DNA from: Euglena gracilis
Lineage: Eukaryota > Euglenida > Euglenophyceae > Euglenales
Assembly (NCBI GenBank): GCA_039621445.1
Contig: CP154956.1
Coordinates: 60,645,178 to 60,709,177 of the forward strand
Direction: 5' to 3'
Length of the DNA stretch: 64,000 bases
In this document: one piece after another, positions 28,101 to 38,600 of the stretch
How positions within the stretch are numbered: position 1 is the first letter of the stretch
How the letters are laid out: the number at the start of each line of letters is the position of its first letter
Notes under the pieces: model-generated
Databases searched by the model: none
What the model saw: only the letters and a program-made list of their open reading frames with translations
Told to the model about the DNA's origin: nothing
Made by a program: the position numbers and the translations under genes

Positions 28101-29421
28101 GTGGGACGTGGAGTCCAGCTGCGGGCCGGGGCTGCACTGGCTGTGCGTGGAGTGGCTGTGGCGGCGGGTGGTGCGGCGGATGGAGGCGGCCAACGCCATG
28201 GTCATCCAGACCGCCGACGCCGCGGTGGCCGGCCGGGTGGCGGCCTGGGCAGCCAAGCCCCCCGAGGTGCTGGTGGTGGTGGAGGACTCGGCCAGCAGCC
28301 TGGAGGACGTCACCCAGACCGTGGCCAACACGGTGACCCTGCCCCGGCCCGTCGCCTCCGCCATGCTGCCCCTGCTGCTGGCCGCCCTGGAAGGGGGGGA
28401 CGCCCTCTGGGTCCCCCTGGAAAACGCCGCCCTCCAGGACAAGCTCCGCCTGGCCGCCGAGGAGGCGGGCCGACGGGCCAAGGAGGCCGAGGAGCGGCGC
28501 CGCCAGACCAAGATCCGGCAGGAGCAGCGCCGCCTGCAGAAGCTGGAAGAACGCCAGAAGGGTGGGGCTGACCGGAGGAAGAAGCGCCGGAAGAAGGAGC
28601 CGGAGAAGAGGCCCAGCAGGCCCCCAGCCCCCAAGCCCAGACGGGAGGAGACCGAGGCGGTGGACAGCCCGGAGGAGGGCGACGTGGAGATGACCGCCCC
28701 CGGCCGGGAGACCCCGGAGCTCACCCCGCCCGAACCCGGAGCCAGCCCCATCATCGTGCCGCCGCCGGTGGCCCAGCCCAGCCGCCAACCGGAGGAGGAG
28801 GAGGTGGAGGAGGACAGCAGCAGCAGCAGCAGCAGCAGTGACACCTCCTCCGCAGTCGCCAGCGAAGCTCCCGCAGTCCCACCAGTGCAGCAGGGAGAAG
28901 AGGAAGAGGAGGAGGACACCATCGAGGAGATCACCCCCGGGTACCGGAAGCCAGAGCCCCCCCAGAAGGGGAAGGAGAGACAGGGGGAGGAGAAGAAGGG
29001 GGAGGGCAAGGGCAAGGGCAAGGGCAAAGGCGGCAAGGAGGACACCCGGTGGAAGGCGGCGGGGCTGATCCGTCCCCCGGGCCCGGGGGAGGCCCTGAAG
29101 GGCCCCAAGTCGTACCACCTCCTCGACCCCAAGAAGTACCCGGCGATGAAGCACATCATCGAGGCGTCCAAGGCCAAGGTGGCCGCGGAGGCAGCGTCGT
29201 CGCAAGCAGCGGCGGCCTCGGCACCGGCGGCGCCGCAGGAGGCGGAGTCCGAAGAGGCGGAGTCCGAGGAGGAGGAGGAGGCCCCGGCACCGCCACCGCC
29301 TCGTACCGCCCCGCCTGCGGCGCCCCGGAGCACCGTCCGCCGCGGGCTGCCCAAGCCCGGCGCCAAGCCGGCGGCCGCCTCGGAGAGCCTGGCCAAGCGG
29401 CTCACCAAGCACAAGAAGTGA
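25139..29421 (+). CDS. Element gene B: ParB/Srx-like DNA-binding protein with charged tail
   Basis: The eight exons start at 25139, 25829, 26070, 26489, 26932, about 27,346, 27679 and 28084. Most junctions keep phase with GT-AG. Exon 2 to 3 and the borders of exon 6 are unresolved. The ATG sits in CACCATGG. The N-terminal part has LPLDTLHVDYGMTEGQTRPL, VERKLRQLQLNPPLEPVRV and YVLMSGQHITSALKRWAEGF, the order expected of a ParB/Srx domain (arginine-containing loop, helix, strand, then a G-x-H/R helix). Exon 3 continues with KYVLATILHPLTPVHLRRAA, then SIPQFANLLVKGKDIS. The last exon has RRAKEAEERRRQTKIRQEQR, acidic and serine runs, a KGKG run and KGPKSYHLLDPKKYPAMKHI. Family ParB proteins bind palindromic parS sites and spread. 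The dispersed palindromes of this element could be its targets, which is inference. A nuclease role is also possible. Confidence 0.6.
25665..25807. repeat. 39-base tandem repeat, 4 copies, each holding one near-palindrome
   Basis: Units start at 39-base steps (palindromes at 25,671, 25,710, 25,749 and 25,788) and read ATTTGATTTGCGCAATTG, then CGCGCACAAG and CACACAGTGTC, with one or two changes per copy. The array lies in intron 1 of gene B and ends about 20 bases before the exon 2 acceptor. It looks like a local amplification of the binding-site unit. Confidence 0.95.
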
Positions 29422-30156
29422 GACTGGCTGTGGGCCTGTCTCAGCACCTTCTTCTTTTTTTCTTCGGTTCTACTCCCCACTCCATTCTCTGCTTCTCATG
29501 TTTTTTTTAACAAAACACTTTTGATGCGCGCATTTGCGCAAATGTTACAGTTACAAGTGTTTACCCCTCTCAGTCCCCTCTCGGCTATGGTCTGTCCCTC
29601 AACATTCTTGTTCCAAATAAAAAAATACATCAGTGGTGTTGATGCGCGCACTTGCGCAAGTAAAACGCACACTTTGTTTGTTTTGTTATTTGCCTGCCAG
29701 CTAGGAGACAGTGCCCCACCGCCGTGGTGTCCGTGTACACCGCCCCCCTGCTGACCGTCATCCCCACGCCCTCTACCCTGCAGGGAGGTGGTCTTGTTTT
29801 TTTTTGGGGGTTGGTGTGACACACACCCCCTCTCGTGACCCCGCAGCCCCCCTCTCGTGCCGTGCTGCCCCTCTCACCCGTGTTCAAAAAAAAAATTACC
29901 CCTCCCCTCAAGCACCGCCCCCCACTGACAACCTGCGCGCGGCGGAGTGCGGGGCGGCCCCCTCCTTCCTGTTCAGCCCCGGGCGGCCAGCGTGTACCCC
30001 GCCCGCCGGGGGTCTGTTTGCCAGTCTGCCTTTTCTCTTTCCCCTCTTGTCTTTTCATCCCCATCTGTTTCAAATGTCTGGTTCTCCCACTGGCACCCCT
30101 CTCATCCCATGGCACGCACACCACCGTACGTTTTATTTGCGCAATTGCGCGCATCA
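26399..30156. repeat. Near-palindromes around the rest of gene B and its 3' flank
   Basis: Copies start near 26,399, 27,465, 27,559 (reverse), 27,588 (reverse, diverged), 28,003, 29,522 (reverse), 29,641 (reverse) and 30,136. They occupy introns 3, 6 and 7 and the 3' flank. None falls in an exon. The copy at 28,003 has GCGCGCA-type arms on both sides. Confidence 0.85.
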
Positions 30157-30785
30157 ACATCAAATATCGGTTTGTTGACTCATAAAAACACCAGGACCAA
30201 AGTAATGGGTTGCACGCACGCAAGCCTCCACACACAGGCAACCAGGCCCCCACTGACAACCCCTGCGGGCGCCTCACCCCTACCGCCCTGCCCGCCGCAC
30301 ACCACCCCTGCACACCCCCTGCACCGTCACCCCTGCACCCCCGGACCCCTCCTCCCCCTACCCCCTGCACACCGGACCACCCAACCTGCACCCATCCCAA
30401 TCCCCTGCCACCCTGTCCCCTGCTTTCTTCACCAATCAAAAATTCACAAGTCCCCAGGGTCAAAGTACACACACCCACTCCGAGGCACCGGGAGGGAACA
30501 CACTGCCGGCGAGTTCACTTCCCCAAAAAAGGCTCCGCGTCACCACAGGGGCGGGGAGGGTCCCGGTCCCCAGGTGCTTTTTTCAGTTTTTTCCCGTTTG
30601 GGCCGGCAGGGTCCCGGGGGTTTGGCACAAAATAAAAATTTTGGACACCTGAAAAAAGCCAGTTTTTTGTCAAAGTCCCAGGGGTCTCTCCGCCAAAACC
30701 AAAAAATCCCTTCGTTTTTGCCCTTGCTTGCCGGCGTGTCTCTTGCACCCCCGGACCTTCCCCGCCGGATTCAAAAAATCGGGGG
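29422..30785. other. 3' non-coding region of the element
   Basis: It holds three near-palindromes, a short GC-rich open stretch near 29,935-30,010 (LRAAECGAAPSFLFSPG) that could be a decayed exon, and CACCCCTGCAC-type low-complexity sequence near 30,290-30,410. I see no further gene. Confidence 0.4.
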
Positions 30786-30805
30786 ATTTGCGCATATGCG
30801 CAAAT
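30786..30805. promoter_or_regulatory. Right subterminal perfect palindrome ATTTGCGCATATGCGCAAAT
   Basis: This perfect 20-base palindrome ends 39 bases from the right tip and mirrors the left one. Only the two central bases on each side differ (CATATG in place of CAATTG). Confidence 0.7.
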
Positions 30806-30818
30806 AAAAAGTTAAATC

Positions 30819-30844
30819 CTTAAGTGCGAATTAGGCCGCCTAAG
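30819..30844 (-). repeat. Right terminal inverted repeat
   Basis: The sequence starts CTTAAGTGCG and ends GGCCGCCTAAG, the inverted partner of the left terminus. It is followed at once by TCGAA. Confidence 0.92.
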
Positions 30845-30849
30845 TCGAA
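30845..30849. repeat. Right target-site duplication TCGAA
   Basis: An exact copy of the five bases before the left terminus. Confidence 0.9.
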
Positions 30850-30910
30850 CGGCCGACACCCGCCGCCCCCCACCGCCGCCGCCGCCGCCCGGCACTGCGA
30901 CCGCGTCGCT
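30845..30910 (-). CDS. 5' part of the split DUF707-like exon
   Basis: The minus strand reads ATPATRSQC, an Ala/Gly-rich run, then CRPFD, which joins the DWLLLL frame on the far side of the element once one TCGAA copy is removed. The acceptor is not certain; CGGTCGCAG is one option. The GCC-triplet run that codes the alanines is itself a short microsatellite. Confidence 0.55.
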
Positions 30911-30999
30911 GGCGTGGCCCCCCCTCCAGGCCGAGCCTCGCTGCGCCTCCGGCCTTCAGGTGGGAGGGGGGGGGGGGCACTCCCCCAGGCCAACACACG

Positions 31000-32240
31000 G
31001 ATGGAGGGGGGCCCAGGACAGGACAGCCCCGTCGTCAGACAGCCCTCCGAGTGTCAAGTCGGGCCCGAGGTACTGCTTGTAGTACACAAATCACACCCCA
31101 GGCTTTTCTGACGGACTGCCCAAGGGGTGGGGTCAACCGCAGAGGCAATGAAATTTGGGCTCACTGAACTCCACGTCAGGCCCAGTTTTGAACCATGAAA
31201 AAAAAAGAGGAAAATACAAATAGTTCAAGAATAGAGAAAGGAGATTCGAATTATTCTAATTTTTGCCCAGGTTATATGCTGGTGGCAGGGCACTCCACAC
31301 TGAGGAAATGAACAAAAGGGCCGAAAATTGAGCTTTCCAGTTCGAAAACTCCACATATTATTCGCTCTTTTTAAGAGCGACTACCCTCCACCAGCATTTT
31401 CCCGCTTTTTTTTTATGGGCAGATGTCCTGCAGGAAAAGCCTTGGCCGCATCACACCAGTTTGATTGGTCACGCGGAGGTGTGCTTGTCGATACCTGATG
31501 ATACCGCAGAAGCAGCTTTCCTGACTGGCACAAAAGCATAATAGATCATTCTTGAAGCGGGAAAATGGTTACAAACCCCACGGTGTGTCGGACATGGGAG
31601 AGACAGTTGTGCAGCAATACCTTGAGTATTTGAAGCTTCCAATAGAGGACGAGAAGGGGTCGGAAAATGCAACACTGGTCGATATCCATTGGGGCCAACC
31701 AATGCCACCGAGACTCAAAACTGTAGAAAACCCCTGGTTCGAAAGGGAATTGATTTCCTCCCAAAAGGCCAGTGGGAGGAAATCGACCCTAACGCCCCTG
31801 GCATTGCAGGGGAAGGTTCCTTTGGAGTGAAGCGTCTAAAGAAGGAAACCTGCCAAAGAACCATCTAAGGAAGGGAGACCTTTGCACATGTCCAACCCCA
31901 ATATTTTGTGTGGGAAAACAACAAACCAAACCAAACCAGCAAAAGGCCAGCAATGCCAAAATGTTTGTGGGAATCTGGAGAACCTTGGAACCCTTCAGGG
32001 CTCTCTTTGCTGGCCTCTCCATCCAGCCCCCCCCCCCAGAAAAATAGGAAGGGTCCCCGACCGTCCCGTCCCCCACCACCCACTGGGCTGAGGTCAGGGA
32101 AGCAGGGGATCAGTCCCTTCCCCCAAACCCCATGCAGACCTTCTGAACCTTTTACAAACCAATCCATTCCCCCCATGTAAGAACTGGATGAGATGGGAAA
32201 CACCCGGGGGGGGGGGGTTGGCAGGGGGGAGTATGGGTAA
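31000..32240. other. Intron-like gap without recognised features
   Basis: Presumed intron of the DUF707-like gene. It holds no low-complexity array apart from short A, C and G runs, and no coding stretch that I can support. Confidence 0.4.
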
Positions 32241-32250
32241 AGGCGGGGGG

Positions 32251-32437
32251 CAGGCTTCTTTTTAAGACCCCCAGGGGGACCCCCCCAAAATCGGGCCCGT
32301 TAAAGGCAATTTTCAAAAAATTTCGGCGCTTCGCGCCGAAAAGGTATACCCAGCACCTCCGGCACGGGACCGGACCCACCCACCCACCCCCCCCTCCCCC
32401 CGGGGGGGGAGGGTCAGGTGACTTAAAAAGAAGCCTG
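32251..32437. mobile_element. hAT-like miniature element, copy 1 (187 bases)
   Basis: The termini CAGGCTTCTTTTTAAG and CTTAAAAAGAAGCCTG are perfect inverted repeats. They are flanked by an exact 8-base duplication GCGGGGGG (32,243-32,250 and 32,438-32,445). Inside is a hairpin TTCGGCGCTTCGCGCCGAA followed by GGTATACCCAGC. Termini starting CAGG with 8-base duplications fit hAT-type non-autonomous elements. The GC-rich target makes the duplication slightly less informative here. Confidence 0.75.
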
Positions 32438-32764
32438 GCGGGGGGAAGGGGGGCCACCAGTCAAACGCCATCCACGCGGCGGGGTCGGCGATGGGCCGGT
32501 AGTGGAAGACGGCGAGGGCGAGGCAGTGCTGCGGCCACGGCGCGAGCAGGGCCCCCAGCCGGCCCGCCGCGGCGTCGCCCGCCGCCGTGGCCGCCAGCAG
32601 GCGGTGGGGGCACGGCGGCCGGGGCGGCGGCCCTGTGGCGGCCGAGAGCCCCGGAGGCCGGGCGGCAGACAATCCGGTCAAATCAGCACAAACGGCTGTC
32701 GCCGCGAGACACACAGGAACCCCTGTGTGCACACACATGCACACACGCAAACACAAACACAAAA

Positions 32765-32776
32765 GCACGCAGACAA

Positions 32777-32820
<44 letters not shown>
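32765..32820. repeat. (CA)n(GA)n microsatellite
   Basis: CACACACACACA is followed directly by about twenty GA pairs. It lies close upstream (on the minus strand) of the DUF707-like exon at 32.5-32.7 kb. Confidence 0.9.
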
Positions 32821-32825
<5 letters not shown>

Positions 32826-33479
32826 TCAGGCAACACCTGCAGATGCCCCGCAGTACCATGGAACAAGGAACAGGAGCACCACTGCGCCAGCGCTTGCAGC
32901 CACCCCCATTTGTGCCTACTCCAGCTGCGTTTGTGACTGGCTGCAGGCGGTCCCCATCAAGCACCCATGGTCATCCAGCAGTCGCGCTCAGTCACACCCA
33001 GTCACAACCAGTCGACACGCAGACATACCAGTGCCAGAAAAGACCAAAATTGCACAAATGGGCAAATGTGGCCAAAAATAACAAAAAAATACAAAAAAAA
33101 TACTCAAAAACACTCAAAAATATTCATAGGTATTCAAAAAATGGACAAAAACAAGGCCAAACGTGGCCAAAGCTGGCCAGAAGGGGCCAGATGTGGCCAG
33201 AATTTCCAGTCACGCCCAGTCACGGAAGCACAACATTGAGGGTTCTCAAAGCCAGTCACGCCCAGTCATGACCCAATCACAACCAATCATTTCATAGGTG
33301 CTTGGACCCAGTCACGTGGACCTCCTCGAACCGGGGAAGGGGAGCCGGTGGCAGGGTTTAATAAAGGGCAGGCGGGGGGTGGGTCCCCCCAGTCCAGGAG
33401 GGGGGGGGGAACTCCCCCCTGAACCCCATACCTTCCTCATATCGAACCCTGGGCGGCGGGTCATCGGACGCACCGCTCT

Positions 33480-33650
33480 GCAGCCCCGCGGAAATGCGGT
33501 GGTGGCACGGCACAGCGGGAGAGCACCGCAGCGGCCATGGGCCCCGGGGCTGAGGCGGGAGGCGCGGTGGGGCAGGGACAGGAGGCGGGTGCAGGGAGGG
33601 GGCAGGGCACGCCGCACGTCGCAGGGCGGAGGCAGGGACGAACCGTGGGC
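33480..33650 (-). other. GC-rich island, possible exon with unresolved frame
   Basis: GC content is like that of the real exons, but two minus frames stay open and neither gives a convincing protein. It may be an exon of the DUF707-like gene or a CpG-rich non-coding stretch. Confidence 0.25.
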
Positions 33651-34538
33651 AGTCCCTCCCATGGAACCATACAATTTTTACTGACCCCCGGGGGGGTCAC
33701 GCCACTCTTCAAAAAAACAGTCAGTCACTACCCCCCCCGGGGGGGGGGGTCGGCTGCTCTGGAATCCAAAGGAAATTTGACCAAAAACATGAAAAAATTT
33801 TCCGGCGCCTCTGGCGCCGGGTCACTTTAGTGGTTTTTTGCCGACCCTCAGTCATGAAAAAACCAGTCACCCACCCCCTCCCGGGGGTGGGGGGGGTTAG
33901 TGACTAAGTGATTGTATGCATGGGACCTCATCACAGCACAGAGACAGCAGCCCGCGGCCTGGAAGGACGTGGGGATCGGGTCCCGAAAGTGGCTGGCCAT
34001 GAGTGGGGCATACCCTTCAGGGACAGAGGTTTGGCAACATTTGGGGGGGGGGGGCATTCAAGCCACAAACTCCTCTTGATTTTGAATTGCGTGTGGGGTA
34101 TTTGGGCTCCTTGCGGTGCTAATAAAAAAGGGTGCTTTCCACCCCGGCAAAAAAAGGGGGGGCGTCGCAAGAGAGACTTGAAACGCTCAGCAGGAGTCAG
34201 GTCCGAGGGAAGGATCGTTCACTGCCAGGGTTATATTGCGAAGATAATATAGTAGTGTACAGCGGCCCAGGGGCCAGGTGAGGTGTCGTCCCCGAGAGCT
34301 CTCTGAGGTAGATCTTCGGGGACGAGGAACCCATGTGTGCTCAGCCCAGGGGGCACCTAGGGGACAGGGTACACACGACCAGTCACAGACCGACGGGAGA
34401 CAGACAGGAACTCAACAGATACAGTGTCAGCGAAAGGCGAAAGGCGGTGTGGGCGAAAAGTGGGTGCGCACGTGAGTACGTGTGTCCGTGCAGTGAAGTC
34501 TATCATGTGTTGTTTGTGGAGTATGGTGTGTTACGTGC

Positions 34539-34710
<172 letters not shown>

Positions 34711-35313
34711 TGATTTAGAGAGGGGAGCGCCAGCAGCTGTCCTTGCGGACGAGACCTCCGCCACGCTCAACACCAACTGAGCCGCTGCTGGGACCGGTGG
34801 GGGTTGGCGGCCTCCTCCTGCAGGATGCGCCTCGGCCCCTGGGCGGCATCGACCACGGCTTGTGAAGTGTGGCGGTTGTGCGGTTGGGGAGGGGGACAAG
34901 TAGGGCTGTACGGGAAGGCCTGGAGGGGTCTGACCCCCATCAGGGTTTCGGGGTTCCCGAACACCCGTGGGGACAGGTTGCGACGTGAGACAGGAAGGGA
35001 GTGGCTGGGGGGCCCCACCCCTGCAGCGGCCCGCGTTGCCGTATACATTTGTGTTTGCGAGGGGGGGGGCACTATGGGAGGGCTGCGGCTACCCCCGGGG
35101 AGGGCTACTGCAGTCGGCGCCGCCCAGGCCAGGGCCACCATCATCTCCCTGGGAGGGGCAAGGGCAGGGCGGTCCGGGGGCACAAACCTCCACCGGGGGA
35201 ATGGCCCAAACAACAGCCACGGTTTGCTGGAAAAGGGACGTCGGGAAAAAGGCAGCCCTGGCAGCCTCGGGGCATCGCCCATCCACGCAGAACGCCAAAT
35301 AAAATATGGTTTC

Positions 35314-35629
35314 CAGGGCGGTCCTTAAGCAAATTAAAAAAAAAAAACTCCGCTGTCCCAGCACACTGAATGAAAATATACAGGAAAATGGGCAAAGAAA
35401 TTTGGCATTCTTCGGCGACAACAGGTCGACATTAGGGAAAAAAACTGATTCTTGGTATCCTTGGACCATCGCCCATCCACCCAAATCATCAAAAAATGTG
35501 TTTTTTGGACTTTTTAATTTTGGACCCCGTTCAAGTCCCAGTCTGGCCCTTGGTCGGCCCTTTGGCCGAAAGGGGGGCGGTCCTTAAGAAAATAAAAAAA
35601 AAGTTTCCTGTCCCTTATGGACCGCCCTG
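35314..35629. mobile_element. Miniature element with CAGGGCGGTCC termini, copy 1
   Basis: The termini CAGGGCGGTCCTTAAG and CTTATGGACCGCCCTG are inverted repeats. Flanks ATGGTTTC and GTGGTTTC agree at 7 of 8 positions, fitting an 8-base duplication. An internal copy of the end (GGGGCGGTCCTTAAGAAAAT near 35,573) suggests a nested or rearranged structure. Confidence 0.6.
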
Positions 35630-35645
35630 GTGGTTTCTAACCTTT

Positions 35646-38600
35646 TCACATTCTACCCGTCATGACAGGGGCGGGGCAGGCAGGGCCACACCATCGCGAG
35701 GGGACGGGGACGTCCGTCAGCTCCCAGCTGTTGTCGCGCACCGCCCGCACCGTCGTGCCCGCCACCTCCGCCCGACAGAGCGGGCAGTTCTGCTGCGTGC
35801 GAAACCTGCAGCCCCAAGGGAACGCAGGGCTGGGCGGGAAGGCTTGGGGGGGGGGGGGTCGGACCCCACCTCAGGCATTATTATTTTTAAGGCGCCTTAA
35901 AAAACCTTAAAAAACCTTAAATTTTTTTTTGCCAAAATGCCTTAAAAAACCTTAAAAAACCTTAAGAAACCTTAAAAAAATCACCCCGGGGAAGTTTTTC
36001 TTCCCCGTGATGACCTTAAAAAACCTTAAAAATTTTCCCTGGGAATTTTTTTCTTGGAAGGTGTGAAAAATGGGGTTTGAGGGAGTTTAATCGCCATTTT
36101 TTGAGGAAAAAAGTTCTAAAGTAATTTTTTGTCATCAAAAAGTGACGTTTTTAAGTTTTTCCAGACTTTTTTTTGTTGCGTTTTTTTTAAAAAAAAAAAC
36201 ATACATTTTTTAAAAAACTTGTTTTCTTTATAAAAAATTTATTTATAAAAAACTTGTTTTTTTAAAAAAAAGTTTTTTTAAAAAAACATGCTTTTTAAAA
36301 AAAAACATTTTTTTGGTTCAAAAAAAACAAGCAGTCAACCTTGGCAAGCACCTATGGTCAAGCCCCAAAATTTCCCCATTTGAGGCCATTTTAGGCCATT
36401 TAAGGCCAACAGGCAAGCAAATGTCCTGAATGGGGTCAGAAATTTAAAGTAATTGCAATGAATAAAAATGGATGGTTTCGAGTTTCGAGTTTCGAGGTGA
36501 CCCACTCTGTATCCCATACAACAAGGTTTTGAGCAATGTGTATGGGGGCACACTGCATGGGCACGCGTTTGATATTGCTCACATGAAAAAGTTGGATTAT
36601 TTTGTCAGTGTTCATGAGGCTATCCGGTGTGGGTGCACGGGTCAGGGCGGTCCATCAGGGACGGGATTTTTTTTTTTAGTTAACTGCCCCTTAAGGACTG
36701 CCCCTCCAGGGCAGTTTTGGACCCGAAATAATTTTTCCAGCGTCTTCGGCGCCGGGTGTTTTTTTGACCCATTTTGGGACCCATATGCAGGAACCCATAG
36801 CTAAAATGGCCTAAAATTCCTAAAATGCCTAGAATGGCCTAAAATTCCTAAATGCCTAAAATGGCAATAACTGTCCCTCATGGACCGCCCTGATCCCATG
36901 CTTCGCCCGAGGCTTCTTCCTTGGGCGTTCCGAAGCCACAGGAGTCTGAAGCCATCGGGCCATCTTCGGGGTCTGAGCTTTTACCTGAGGAAAAAAATGC
37001 CTTAAAAAACCTTAAAATTTTTTTAAATTCCTCAAAAAACCTTTAAAACCCTTAAAAAACCTTAAAAAACACCTTAAAATTTTTTTTGAGAAATCTCGCC
37101 TTAAAAAAAATAATGCCTGCCCACCTGGGAGGTGTGGGGGGTGCACTGTAGGTGGGGGGGGTAACCACCGCAGCACCACGCAAGGAAAAACTCCTTCGGC
37201 GACAAAAGCAAAGATTTTGACCTCAAAATCAGCATCGAATGCCTGGTAAAGTGGGGGCCTACCAGGATGGGGGCGACCACCCCCCCCCCATTGTTATACC
37301 CCATTGTTATAACTCCGCGACGTGAGGCCAAGAGCCCTCACAATGAAACCAAGGTTTGTGGTGTTCCATGCTGGTGTTTGATGCAGTATTGGTCGGCAAA
37401 ATTAAGATTTAGAATAGACGTCAGGTAAACCTAAAATTATAAAGCTGCTTGAATTCAATTTGGGGGTTTGAACTTGCATAATGTTCCAAAAAAATGGTAT
37501 TAATGGCATGTAAATACAAATATATGAATTATTAAAAAAAATTTCATTCCGGATTTCAGGCCCCCTTCCATCGTTCAAGCGTTTAATTTTAAAATTATAA
37601 ATTGTAGCTCCATCAAAGTCTGAATATCCAGCCCTAAGATACCCTAAAGAGAAAAAAAAACGTATACTTTTGGATTTTGATTGGATTGACAATGTTCCAG
37701 CAATGCCAGATATCATTTTTCTTTCCGGAGCAGGCTTCTTTTTACAAACCCCGGGGGGGTTTGGAGTGCCTTGTGGTGCCTGCCCAGGCAGGCACTACCC
37801 CCCCCCCCCGGGGGGTCGGATTGCGGCCTGCACCCAGGCACATTCCTTTGAAAATAGGCCATTTTTGGCTCCCTGGCGCCTTCGGCACGGGTCTGTATAG
37901 GGCACTTTTGGCCATATGCCCTACCTCCCCTGGGGGGGGGGGGGTTGGATGGGGAGTGCCTTGGAGTGCCTGCCCAGGCAGGCACCCCCCCCACCCCGGG
38001 TGGGGTCGGCACCACCTTAAAAAGAAGCCTGTTCTGGAGTTGGCCTTTTTTGCGACAATTTAGCGTTTTGTTTTGCTCGGTCAGAGAAAATTCTGTTTGT
38101 ACGAATTTTTTACGACATTTAAGGCACTTTAAGGATGTTTTAAGGCACCTTAAAAAAAAAGTGTAATTGTAATCATAATTCCTGTTGAGCCTGGGCGTTG
38201 GTTTTGGGGTCGGGATTCCCCCCCCCCCCCCCCCCCCGCGCGAGGGTTGGAAGTGAATAACTGGTTTTTCAAGAAGTGGCCGCTGATGTTTTTCGATGGG
38301 CCGTTTGGGTTTTAGGCCGGAGTTGTGCTCCCCAACACATCGCACAAAGCCCAGGGATTAGGGAGGGAGGTTGGGAAATTGGGACTTTTCCAGAGGTAGG
38401 TAAGGGTTCAGGGTAGGGGGTGTGTTTGGATTGAGTTTGGGCTAGGATCAGAGTGTAAGGTTTGGGATTGGGTTAGGGAAAGGGTATGCTGTCTGGAGGG
38501 GCTGGTACGGTGGGATAGGGGGAGGGCAGGTTCGTGCCATGTTTCTGCACTCCAGGTTGCATTACTGCCTCGATGACCTAACAGGTGCAAAACTGACCGC

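Larger units (their letters stand above)
19686..30844 (+). mobile_element. 11,159-base TIR transposon with ParB-like gene and dispersed palindromes
   Basis: The termini are 26-base inverted repeats (CTTAGGCGGCC at the outer edge, CGCACTTAAG at the inner edge, two mismatches), flanked by the 5-base duplication TCGAA. Each end has a T-rich spacer and then a perfect 20-base palindrome about 40 bases from the tip. Inside are two plus-strand, intron-containing genes and about 23 copies of a near-palindrome not seen elsewhere in the window. Cut-and-paste DNA transposition is the natural reading. I cannot match the 5-base duplication plus CTTAGG terminus to a superfamily I know well (Polintons make 6, hAT 8, Mutator about 9). 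The intact ends, perfect duplication and open frames suggest a recent insertion. Gene orientation opposite to all host genes also fits insertion. Confidence 0.88.

Noticed and set aside
19686-30844. Polinton/Maverick or integrated virus
   Set aside because: No polymerase, integrase, packaging ATPase, protease or capsid gene is visible, the duplication is 5 bases rather than 6, and both genes have introns.
19686-30844. LTR or LINE retroelement
   Set aside because: Ends are short inverted repeats, not direct repeats or a poly-A tail, and no reverse transcriptase motif (YxDD) is present.
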